A stretch of DNA of 33,255 nucleotides from a bacterium. Its GTDB lineage: Bacteria; Planctomycetota; JADGBV01. The stretch is from positions 1-33,255 of the forward strand of contig JAHFOS010000033.1 in the NCBI GenBank assembly GCA_023261545.1. Reading direction: 5' to 3'. The translations under genes were made by a program, and so were the position numbers. Shown here piece after piece: positions 1 through 7,303 of the stretch. The notes beneath the pieces are model-generated. The model did no database searches and was not told the origin of the DNA. It was given only the letters and a program-made list of their open reading frames with translations. Numbering within the stretch: position 1 is the first letter of the stretch; every line of letters starts with the position of its first letter.

Positions 1-41
1 TCCTTCCGTCCGCCGCGCCGCGCCAGCCGCGCCCCAAACTA

Positions 42-114
42 AGCCGCCACTCGGATTTGAACCGAGGACCTTATCTTTACGAAAGATATGCTCTACCGAC
101 TGAGCTATGGCGGC
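42..114 (-). tRNA. tRNA-Thr (anticodon CGT)
   Basis: Reverse complement GCCGCCA TA GCTC..GAGC, anticodon stem TATCT / loop TTCGTAA / AGATA, T-arm CTCGGTTCAAATCCGAG, acceptor TGGCGGC: a full cloverleaf. Confidence 0.95.
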
Positions 115-120
115 GCGGAT

Positions 121-1365
121 TCAGTGCTTTCTCTTGGCGCGGACCTCGTTGATCTCGTCGCGATCCCAGGTGGCCAGCCCAGAATCGAAGATCCGGATGG
201 TTTCACTGGCGTCAAGCTGGATGACTTTGGCGACCTTGGGGGGCTGGAACTCGCCCTTGGCCGGTGCCGAGGCCCCGCGCGGGGCTGATGATCCGATGAT
301 GGAGGGATAAAGGTTGGCGTAGCGCTGCTTCGTGGCCGCCGGCGCTTTCGTGGCCGCCGGTACAGGCCTCACGAATTGCGGCTTTTCCAAAACGGCGGTT
401 TCTTCGGGCAGCGCGTTCATCACCAGGTATTCGAGCGGCAGGCCTTCCCCCTCTTCGCGAGCCGCCCGCCGCTGGGAGCCGCCCGCCGCATTTGTTGAAC
501 ACTCCTGCCCCAAGGCACTTGTTCCACAGACAAAGGCCCCCCGTGAAGGAGCGCCGGACTTTTGGGAAGCGGCTGGCTTGGCATTGACGGCTGCTACAGT
601 CACGGGGGCCTCCCCGGACTTGTGACCACGGCGTCCCATGTCGTCTTCCACCTGCAGGGTGAGCTCTTCCAATCGCACAGGATTCAGGGTTCCGCGCCCC
701 TTCTCCATGCGCCGCGCGGGGACGGGTTCCACGCCGCGAGCTTCTATTGCGGGAGGCGCAACCTTCGCGGCGGGCGCGGGCTGTTCCTTTTTCGGGGCCG
801 CGGCCAGCGCCTTTTCCATAGTCCGGGGTTTTGCTTCTGGTTTCGCAGCAGCGCTTTTCTTTTCCGCGCCGACGGCCTTGGCAACTTTCGGCTCGTTCAC
901 GGCCGGGGACTTATCCGGTTTGGCGTTTTCGGATTTTTTTTCCACGGACGCGACCGCTGCCGCTTTTTTCTCGTTTTTCGGGGCAGGATTCGCCGGAGCC
1001 GCTAGGGGCGCTTTCTCTTTGGTTTCTGGTGCGCCAGCTTTGCCGGATTCGGCCCTCATTGGCTTCACCGGCATGGCGGGGGGCGCATCCGCCGCCACGG
1101 CTTCGCGGTCCAGGGGCCGGTGCCGGAGCTCATCATCCTCATCATCAGAAAAGACGAGCTGCGCAGGTAGCGACCGGCGCCAAGCACCCTGCTTGCTTTT
1201 TTTCTCCCTGGGTGGACGCTCGGCGTGCGCCGAGGTATCATCCTTCCCGAGGCCAGGGGCTCTGCGCCCCGAATCGTGGGCAAACGCCACGGCCGTGCTG
1301 AACAAGAGGCCCGCACCCATCAGGGGAAGCACGGTATGAGCCAGAAGTCGGTGTGAAAAATTCAT
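121..1365 (-). CDS. Secreted Ala/Pro/Lys-rich protein of unknown function
   Basis: 414 aa ORF with an N-terminal signal-like segment (MNFSHRLLAHTVLPLMGAGLLFSTAVAFA) and a low-complexity A/P/K/E-rich middle. It ends 6 nt upstream of tRNA-Thr. Confidence 0.7.
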   Translation of the reverse strand: MNFSHRLLAHTVLPLMGAGLLFSTAVAFAHDSGRRAPGLGKDDTSAHAERPPREKKSKQGAWRRSLPAQLVFSDDEDDELRHRPLDREAVAADAPPAMPVKPMRAESGKAGAPETKEKAPLAAPANPAPKNEKKAAAVASVEKKSENAKPDKSPAVNEPKVAKAVGAEKKSAAAKPEAKPRTMEKALAAAPKKEQPAPAAKVAPPAIEARGVEPVPARRMEKGRGTLNPVRLEELTLQVEDDMGRRGHKSGEAPVTVAAVNAKPAASQKSGAPSRGAFVCGTSALGQECSTNAAGGSQRRAAREEGEGLPLEYLVMNALPEETAVLEKPQFVRPVPAATKAPAATKQRYANLYPSIIGSSAPRGASAPAKGEFQPPKVAKVIQLDASETIRIFDSGLATWDRDEINEVRAKRKH

Positions 1366-1472
1366 TATATTTTTCCGCGTTACGGGAATTCGTCATTTTA
1401 ACCAGGTGCGCACCCTTTCAACCCGCGGACCAGGGCATGTTCACGTCATAAAGCCGTGAGAGCGACTCCCAA

Positions 1473-1502
1473 CCGCAAGCCACCTGGCCGCAAGCCTCCT
1501 GG
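1473..1502. repeat. Tandem duplication of 15 bp (2 copies, 1 mismatch)
   Basis: CCGCAAGCCACCTGG (1473-1487) followed directly by CCGCAAGCCTCCTGG (1488-1502). Confidence 0.8.
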
Positions 1503-1517
1503 TTTGCGCCACCTAAT

Positions 1518-1544
1518 TTGACAGGGTCCGTCCGGGCCTAGACT
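1518..1544 (+). promoter_or_regulatory. Candidate sigma70-type promoter for tRNA-Ser
   Basis: TTGACA at 1518-1523 and TAGACT at 1539-1544 (15-bp spacer, slightly short). The -10 ends 16 nt before the tRNA. Confidence 0.45.
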
Positions 1545-1560
1545 GGTTGGCCCAGCGCCT

Positions 1561-1651
1561 GGAGAGGTGGCTGAGCGGTCGAAAGCGGCGGCTTGCTAAG
1601 CCGTTGTAGGTGAAATATCGCCTACCTAGGGTTCGAATCCCTACCTCTCCG
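1561..1651 (+). tRNA. tRNA-Ser (anticodon GCT)
   Basis: GGAGAGG...CCTCTCC acceptor, anticodon loop TTGCTAA, long variable arm (TGTAGGTGAAATATCGCCTACC), T-arm GGGTTCGAATCCC; class II tRNA. Confidence 0.95.
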
Positions 1652-1667
1652 CTATCCCGATCAACTT

Positions 1668-2276
1668 GTGGCCGTGCAAGAGCCGAACACCTACAACGTC
1701 AAGCTTCAGCCGGCGGTGCTCTTGGTGGCCCAGCCGGAGCTTCTCGATCCCAATTTCGCCATGAGCGTCGTGCTCGTCTGCCAGCACGGCGAAGAGGGCA
1801 GCCTGGGCCTGGTCCTCAACCGGCCCACCAACCTTTTCTTCAACCCCTATAAGGTTGCGCTTCATGACCAGCAGCGGGACGAACTGGATTTCCCCGTCTA
1901 TCTAGGAGGGCCGGTCCAACCCCAGGCGCTCTTTTTCCTCTACCTTTGCGAGGAAACCCTGAGCGGAGCCATCGAGGTGCTTCCCGGGCTCTACATGAGT
2001 TCCAACCCCGAGACCATGAGGATCCTGCGCGAGCGCGGTCCCATGGACGGATCCTTCATGCGTTTCTTTATCGGGTATTCAGGATGGAGCTATTACCAGT
2101 TGGATTGCGAGGCCAGCAGCGGAGCCTGGTTTGCCCATCCCGCGAAAAAGGAATTCATCTTCACTGATCCCAAGCGCAACCTCTGGCTCGAAGTACTCAA
2201 GGATATGGGCGAGGAGTTTTACGGTACGGGCCGCGACTTCCTTAACTCCTTGCGGCGTCACCAACCGCCGACATAA
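1668..2276 (+). CDS. YqgE/AlgH family protein (DUF179)
   Basis: 202 aa with GTG start; LLVAQPELLDPNFAMSVVLVCQHGEEGSLGLVLNRPT and VYLGGPVQPQALFFLY match the UPF0301/YqgE core. Confidence 0.9.
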   Translation: MAVQEPNTYNVKLQPAVLLVAQPELLDPNFAMSVVLVCQHGEEGSLGLVLNRPTNLFFNPYKVALHDQQRDELDFPVYLGGPVQPQALFFLYLCEETLSGAIEVLPGLYMSSNPETMRILRERGPMDGSFMRFFIGYSGWSYYQLDCEASSGAWFAHPAKKEFIFTDPKRNLWLEVLKDMGEEFYGTGRDFLNSLRRHQPPT

Positions 2277-2331
2277 AGCGGGATGGTGAGGCAGCCCCCA
2301 TGAGGTTGCCCCAACCGCGCAGCGTGGTACA

Positions 2332-3045
2332 ATGGGAGCCATGCAGGCATCCGGTGCAGGCAGGCCCAGTCACGTCATTCCGTGGCTCAAGAAGGTGTCG
2401 ATCTTTCAGGAGCTGGGTCCCGACGCGCTGGGCGAGATCTCCAAAATCACCGAGGTCATCAGCTTCGAGCCCAATCAGACCGTTTTCCTGGCCAATGAGG
2501 TCGCCGACGCCCTTTACGTCATCATGTCCGGACAGGTGCGCATCGAGCAGAATTATCGCGATGGGCGCCGCAAGACGCTGGCCTTCCTGGGTCCGGGGCA
2601 TTTCTTCGGCGAGATGGCCATCGTCACGGATCGCCGCCGTTGCGCCACGGCCATCATTTCCGAGACGGCGGAGCTCATGCGCGTGGACAAGACGGCTTTC
2701 CTGAGCTCGCTCAAGAAGAACGCCGAGTTGTGTTTCGGCATCCTCCAGGTCATCTGCGAAAGGTTGCGCATGGCCGACGACGAGATCCATAACCTCACCT
2801 TCCGCAACCTGCCGGGACGGATCGTCTCCAAACTGTTTGAGCTGGGCGAGCAGTTTGGCCGTGCGACCGAAAACGGCCTGCTCATCAATCTGGAGCTCAC
2901 CCACTACGACCTGGCCGACATGGTCGGCACCAACCGCGAATCCATCTCCAAGTACCTGTCGAAGTTCAAGCGCGAGGGTTCCGTGGCCACGCACAAGAAG
3001 CTGCTCATCATCAAGGACCGCCGAAAACTGCTCTCCTGGACCTGA
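2332..3045 (+). CDS. Crp/Fnr family transcriptional regulator
   Basis: cNMP-binding fold (ADALYVIMSGQVRIEQ...GPGHFFGEMAIVTDRRRCATA) and C-terminal winged HTH (LTHYDLADMVGTNRESISKYLSKFKREG). Confidence 0.92.
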   Translation: MGAMQASGAGRPSHVIPWLKKVSIFQELGPDALGEISKITEVISFEPNQTVFLANEVADALYVIMSGQVRIEQNYRDGRRKTLAFLGPGHFFGEMAIVTDRRRCATAIISETAELMRVDKTAFLSSLKKNAELCFGILQVICERLRMADDEIHNLTFRNLPGRIVSKLFELGEQFGRATENGLLINLELTHYDLADMVGTNRESISKYLSKFKREGSVATHKKLLIIKDRRKLLSWT

Positions 3046-3081
3046 GGCTCCCTTCGCTCGTGATCCTGGGGCGAATATTTT

Positions 3082-3337
3082 TGGCTCATCCGAATAATGC
3101 GTACTTTTCCAGAGTTTTCACACAGGTGCCTGGTCGAGCAAGACCGGAACCCAATCGAGCTGCCAGGGGAATTTTCCACAGATTGCACAGATTAACACGG
3201 ATAATAATCAAGCAGGGCCGTCCTTTTTAATCAGTGCAAATCTGTGTAATCTGTGGATGCTCCCGAGTTTGGAGCGCTGAGGACCAAGAAAAACAGGGAA
3301 GACACTGCCCAGAAGTACGCATGAGTCGGATGAGCCA
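3082..3337. repeat. Long interrupted inverted repeat (25-bp arms, 2 mismatches)
   Basis: Left arm TGGCTCATCCGAATAATGCGTACTT (3082-3106); right arm AAGTACGCATGAGTCGGATGAGCCA (3313-3337) is its near-exact reverse complement. Confidence 0.8.
3176..3256. repeat. Nested inverted repeat of the CCACAGATTRCACAGATT type
   Basis: CCACAGATTGCACAGATTAACACGGAT (from 3176) against AATCAGTGCAAATCTGTGTAATCTGTGG (to 3256); internal 9-bp quasi-periodicity of CACAGATT. Confidence 0.8.
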
Positions 3338-3345
3338 TATTTTTT

Positions 3346-3402
3346 CACCACGAAGTCACAAAGGCACGAAAAACTTTAAGATAGGTTTTTCGTGTCTTCC
3401 TG
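3346..3402. repeat. Inverted repeat / stem-loop of the CACGAAGNCACNAAGGCACGAA type
   Basis: CACGAAAAAC (3365-3374) and GTTTTTCGTG (3385-3394) are exact reverse complements. The flanking CACCACGAAGTCACAAAGG and TCTTCCTGG extend the imperfect arms. Confidence 0.75.
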
Positions 3403-3467
3403 GTACAAGCAGCTTGGTTCCGGCGATGCTTGGCTAAAAAAACCGGGCGGCGAAAAGGGGAACGGCC

Positions 3468-4484
3468 TCACGCGCTGCTCTGCGCCTTTGCTCCGCTCTG
3501 CTCGTAGATGCGGCGCACCACCTCTTCGAGTTCGGGGTCCGCGAGCGAAAAATCGAGGAGTTCCGCCGCGCGCAGGAGCTCGGAGACGAAGGCGGACAGA
3601 TCGAGTCCATCCGAGGCGAGCCGCCATGCCTCGGTCTCGCCGCTGGTCTCGGCCTTGAGGGCGCGCGCGCGCAGGCCCGCGAGCTTCTCGCCGTCGCGCA
3701 CGCCGCCGAGGCGGAAGCTCAGGATCTTCTCGCGCACGAAGGTGGCGCGCAGGGCGGCGAGCTCGCCGTCCCAGACGAGGTTGCCCTTGTCTATCAGGAT
3801 GACGCGCCGGCACAGGAACTCGATGTCCTTCATGTCGTGGGTGGTGAGCAGCACCGTGGTGCGCTCCTCGCCGTTCACCACACGCAGGAAGCGGCGGATC
3901 TCGTTCTTGGCGCTGGCATCGAGCCCGATGGTGGGTTCATCGAGGAACACGATTTCCGGGGCATGCAGCAGCGAGGCCGCCACCTCGCAGCGCATGCGCT
4001 CGCCGAAGGAGAGTTTGCGCACCGGCGTCTCCCAGTAATCCGCGAGGCCGAGGATCTGGCGGAAGAAGTCCAGGCGCTGGGCGTACACCGCCGGGTCCAG
4101 CTCGTAGATCTCGCGGTACAGCGCGAACGAGGCCTTGACCGGCACTTCGTACTCAAGGATGCTCTTCTGGCCCAGCACCACGCCGATGCGGTAGGTGTAG
4201 GGATAGCGCTCGCGGTAGGGATCGAACCCGGCGCAGCGCACCTGCCCCGCGGTCGGGCACAGCACACCGGTGAGCAGCTTCAGGGTGGTGGACTTCCCGG
4301 CGCCGTTGGCGCCGATGTAACCCACGAACTCGCCGCGCTCGATGGCGAAGTCGAGCCCGCGCAGCACTTCCACCTCGCGCCAACGGCGCAAAAAAACCTC
4401 GCGCCATCCCTTCAGGGGCCCGGGCTGCGCGGCCCGCGGCACCTTGAAGGTTTTACGCAGCCCCCGGACTTCAATATGAGCCAT
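3468..4484 (-). CDS. ABC transporter ATP-binding protein (ABC-2 exporter type), no cognate permease in window
   Basis: Walker A GANGAGKST, signature LSFGERMR, Walker B IVFLDEPTIGLD, H-loop TTHD; C-terminal accessory extension. Confidence 0.92.
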   Translation of the reverse strand: MAHIEVRGLRKTFKVPRAAQPGPLKGWREVFLRRWREVEVLRGLDFAIERGEFVGYIGANGAGKSTTLKLLTGVLCPTAGQVRCAGFDPYRERYPYTYRIGVVLGQKSILEYEVPVKASFALYREIYELDPAVYAQRLDFFRQILGLADYWETPVRKLSFGERMRCEVAASLLHAPEIVFLDEPTIGLDASAKNEIRRFLRVVNGEERTTVLLTTHDMKDIEFLCRRVILIDKGNLVWDGELAALRATFVREKILSFRLGGVRDGEKLAGLRARALKAETSGETEAWRLASDGLDLSAFVSELLRAAELLDFSLADPELEEVVRRIYEQSGAKAQSSA

Positions 4485-7047
4485 GGCGTTCCGAGCTGTC
4501 GAGCTGGTGGAGGCGTTCCCGCGCCCACCGGGCCTCGCTGCCGGTGGCGTGCCGCGCCATCCAGTTCAGGTCCGCGCGCGCCTCCAGGGCTTTGCCCAGG
4601 GCTTGAAAGGCCACGGCGCGCAGGCGATGGCTGATGACACTGAAATCACTGCCCTCCATCCAGGGCAGCAGCAGGCGCAGCGCGCGACTGGCGGAGGCCG
4701 GGTCCGATTTGAGCATGAGCTCGGCCATGACGAGCGACCCCAGGGGATTGCTGTCCACGCCCTCGCCGGCGCGCTCGCATAATCGCGACGCTTCCTGAGC
4801 GGGAAGCGCCGTCAGCAGCTCGCGGCAAAACTCGTAGCCCCATAGGGGATCTTCCTCCCAGTTCTGGAACAGGACGCGTAGGGCTTCGCTGCTGTGCTGG
4901 CCGCGCGCGCTGGCGCGTTCAAGGTAGGCCCTGGCGGCAAAAAAGGACTGGGCTCCGGCCGATTTATGGATGCCGTCAAGACCCTCCCAGATCTCATCCG
5001 CTTCCATGGCGCTGGTGGCAGGCAGCGACAGGGCTCCGACGGCCAGGATTTGCAGGGCCGCTTCTCCCCCGCCCGCCCGTTCCTTGGCGCGCCGCCAGGC
5101 CGCCAGGACTTCACCGCGTTGGGCCGCTTCGTGGAAGCTCAGGACGGCGACGCGGGCGCCCAGCTCCGCTTCACCATGGTCTTTCATAAGGCCGGCCAGG
5201 CGCGCCGCCGCCGCCGGCTCCATGAGCTTCATGTTTTCCTCTAGAAAGCTCGTCGCGCACGGCGCTTCGCGTTGCAGCAAATCCGCCAGCGCCATCCCGA
5301 CCGCCTCCAGCTTGCCATGAACGGCGGCCAGCTCCAAACCCTGCCAAAGCGTCGCGCGGGCCACCGCGGACCCGGATTGCCGCTCCAGCCGCGAGAAATT
5401 TTCACGCGCTACGGGAGCTCCCTCCGCCAGGGCCACCCATAATTTCTGAAAATCATCGGGCACGAAGACTGGCGCGAGGTCCTCTTTCAGAGCCGCCGCG
5501 CCTTCAAGGCGCAGCGTGCCCAGGTGCAACGGGGTGGGGCCGACGGCGGAAACGGCGAGGCGCAGTTTATGGCCCGTCTTCAAGGTCAGCGGCAGGGGAA
5601 AGCGCCCTTCCCTGCCGGCCAGATTCCAGTGCGCGTTCGTCCCCGCAAGCTCGAAGGCCATTTCCTTTTCATAGCGGGTCACGCGCGCATCCTCCCAGGC
5701 GATGAGCCCCCCGGCGAACTCGAAACGCAGATCGCGGCGGGATAGCTTCAACTGGAGCGGCGGGCCTCCCGTGGGGGGCGTGATCTCCAGGACCAGCGCG
5801 GAACGCAGCGGCAATTGCAGGCCGCCGGAGAGCCGCAGCCGCCCTGGGAACACCACCTCTGTCTCCACGCGCTGGCCGTCGGAAAGGATCATGCCAGCGC
5901 CGCGCTTGGGGCCCTGGTTCCAGCCATCGCTCCAGCCCGCGGACGACTCAAAAGCGGGGGCGTTATCCCCCGCGGCGACGAAATAACCCAGCACGCGCCA
6001 CGTGGGCGCCGTTTTGAAAGAGAGCTCAGAAACGTAATGGGCGAACCACCCGATGGAGAGGGCGAGAAGCAGCGCCGTTATCCCACCCACGGGATTGCGG
6101 ACGATGCGCCGCGCCGGCCAGACAACGCGCCATTGGATGCGCCGCGCCCAGGACCCCGGGCGGGTGCGCGGGCGCAGCGGCGCCCCCGATGCGACGTTCC
6201 CCGCGCGCAGGGCATCCAGGGTTACTTCGAAGAACTCGCGCGCGCCCGCGGCATCTTGGGGGCAGCAGGCCAGCGCGCAGCGGTGCGAAAAAGTGCAGGG
6301 CAAATCCATCGTTTCCAGCATCTTCCGCAAGCGCTGGGCGAGCACGGTCGCACCCTTGAGGTCGGTGCCCGGCAGGATGATTTCCAGATGGTTGTCGTCG
6401 AGATGGCCGACGATGTCGGAGCCGCGGCAGGTGTCCATGACGTGCTCGCCGATGATGCGCAGCAGTTCCGCGCGCAGCGGGGGTGGAGCGGGACTCTCGC
6501 GCCCCAAGGGGCGGACGTCCTCGATGGCCAGGAGCAGCAGGCCCGTGGACGCCCCGCGCGCCAGCGCCGCCCGCAGTTCCTGCTCCAGGCGCGCCACCAT
6601 CACCGCGGGCCGGTGCAGGCCCGTGCGGCTGTTGCATTCCCACCAGCCGCGCATCTCCAGGAAGGCGATGCGCCGCGCGGCGCCGCCGCAGCGCAGCTTA
6701 TCGCTCAGCCCCGCGGCCGCCAAGGCCTGGGGATCGCGCATGAAATGGTAAAGGGTGATGTGCAGCGAGACGCGATCCCCGAATTGCTCGCGCAGGCTCT
6801 GGCGGTAGGCCATGAGGGCGCGCCAGAAATTTTGCGCCTGCGCGCCATCGAGCTCGCAGGCCAGGAAATAGCGCAGGACAAGGCCGAGCTCGATCTCGCC
6901 GGGATCGCCCAGCAGCCGCAGGGCGGCCTCGCCGGCCCGCCGCGGATCACCCAGGAGGCGCAGGAAAATAGCCTCCAGCTCGCGGCGCAGGTGCAAAAAG
7001 GCCTGGGGAACGCCGCCGCCTTGCACCGCCGTTTTTCCTGCTGCCAT
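4471..7047 (-). CDS. Membrane protein with degenerate GGDEF domain, one TM segment and large extracytoplasmic region
   Basis: NSRTGLHRP...CRGSDIVGHLDDNHLEIILPGTDLKGATVLAQRLRKMLE aligns by eye to GGDEF with GGDEF replaced by LDDNH. One TM (VGGITALLLALSIGWFAHYV), then beta-rich and helical-repeat-like regions. Start moved to the Met at 7047 because the upstream part of the listed ORF (to 7251) runs through a palindromic repeat. Confidence 0.75.
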   Translation of the reverse strand: MAAGKTAVQGGGVPQAFLHLRRELEAIFLRLLGDPRRAGEAALRLLGDPGEIELGLVLRYFLACELDGAQAQNFWRALMAYRQSLREQFGDRVSLHITLYHFMRDPQALAAAGLSDKLRCGGAARRIAFLEMRGWWECNSRTGLHRPAVMVARLEQELRAALARGASTGLLLLAIEDVRPLGRESPAPPPLRAELLRIIGEHVMDTCRGSDIVGHLDDNHLEIILPGTDLKGATVLAQRLRKMLETMDLPCTFSHRCALACCPQDAAGAREFFEVTLDALRAGNVASGAPLRPRTRPGSWARRIQWRVVWPARRIVRNPVGGITALLLALSIGWFAHYVSELSFKTAPTWRVLGYFVAAGDNAPAFESSAGWSDGWNQGPKRGAGMILSDGQRVETEVVFPGRLRLSGGLQLPLRSALVLEITPPTGGPPLQLKLSRRDLRFEFAGGLIAWEDARVTRYEKEMAFELAGTNAHWNLAGREGRFPLPLTLKTGHKLRLAVSAVGPTPLHLGTLRLEGAAALKEDLAPVFVPDDFQKLWVALAEGAPVARENFSRLERQSGSAVARATLWQGLELAAVHGKLEAVGMALADLLQREAPCATSFLEENMKLMEPAAAARLAGLMKDHGEAELGARVAVLSFHEAAQRGEVLAAWRRAKERAGGGEAALQILAVGALSLPATSAMEADEIWEGLDGIHKSAGAQSFFAARAYLERASARGQHSSEALRVLFQNWEEDPLWGYEFCRELLTALPAQEASRLCERAGEGVDSNPLGSLVMAELMLKSDPASASRALRLLLPWMEGSDFSVISHRLRAVAFQALGKALEARADLNWMARHATGSEARWARERLHQLDSSERHGSY

Positions 7048-7149
7048 CGCGAAACGCGTTCCGGGTCGGAAACCGCCAGTATATCCGCGCCGTTCCACCC
7101 GCGAGTTGAGGGCGGCGCGCGCCAGGGAACCTAAGAACGTCGGTTGAAA

Positions 7150-7240
7150 AACTAACCGACCCAAAAGCAGGGGACGGTCCCTTCGCGCATCCCCTCGAAT
7201 GGGGAACGCTGGCGGGGACTGTCCCTTGCATTTTATCGGG
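7150..7240. repeat. Palindromic REP/MITE-like element with GGGACNGTCCC termini
   Basis: AAAAGCAGGGGACGGTCCC at one end and GGGGACTGTCCCTTGCATTTT at the other form an inverted pair. Each end is itself palindromic, and a CCCC-TCGAAT-GGGG hairpin sits between them. Confidence 0.7.
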
Positions 7241-7303
7241 ATAACTTTCAAGCGCCGTTTTTAGGTTGACTCCGCGGAGAGATCCCGCAAATGCGTCGCT
7301 ACA

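Noticed and set aside
1561-1651. tRNA-Ser as an integration site for a genomic island
   Set aside because: No integrase, no duplicated tRNA 3' end seen in the window, and conserved-type genes follow directly.
5815-7134. 439-aa plus-strand ORF opposite the GGDEF-like gene
   Set aside because: GC-rich antisense shadow ORF: low-complexity R/A/G/Q composition, no domain, and the minus-strand frame has recognisable homology.
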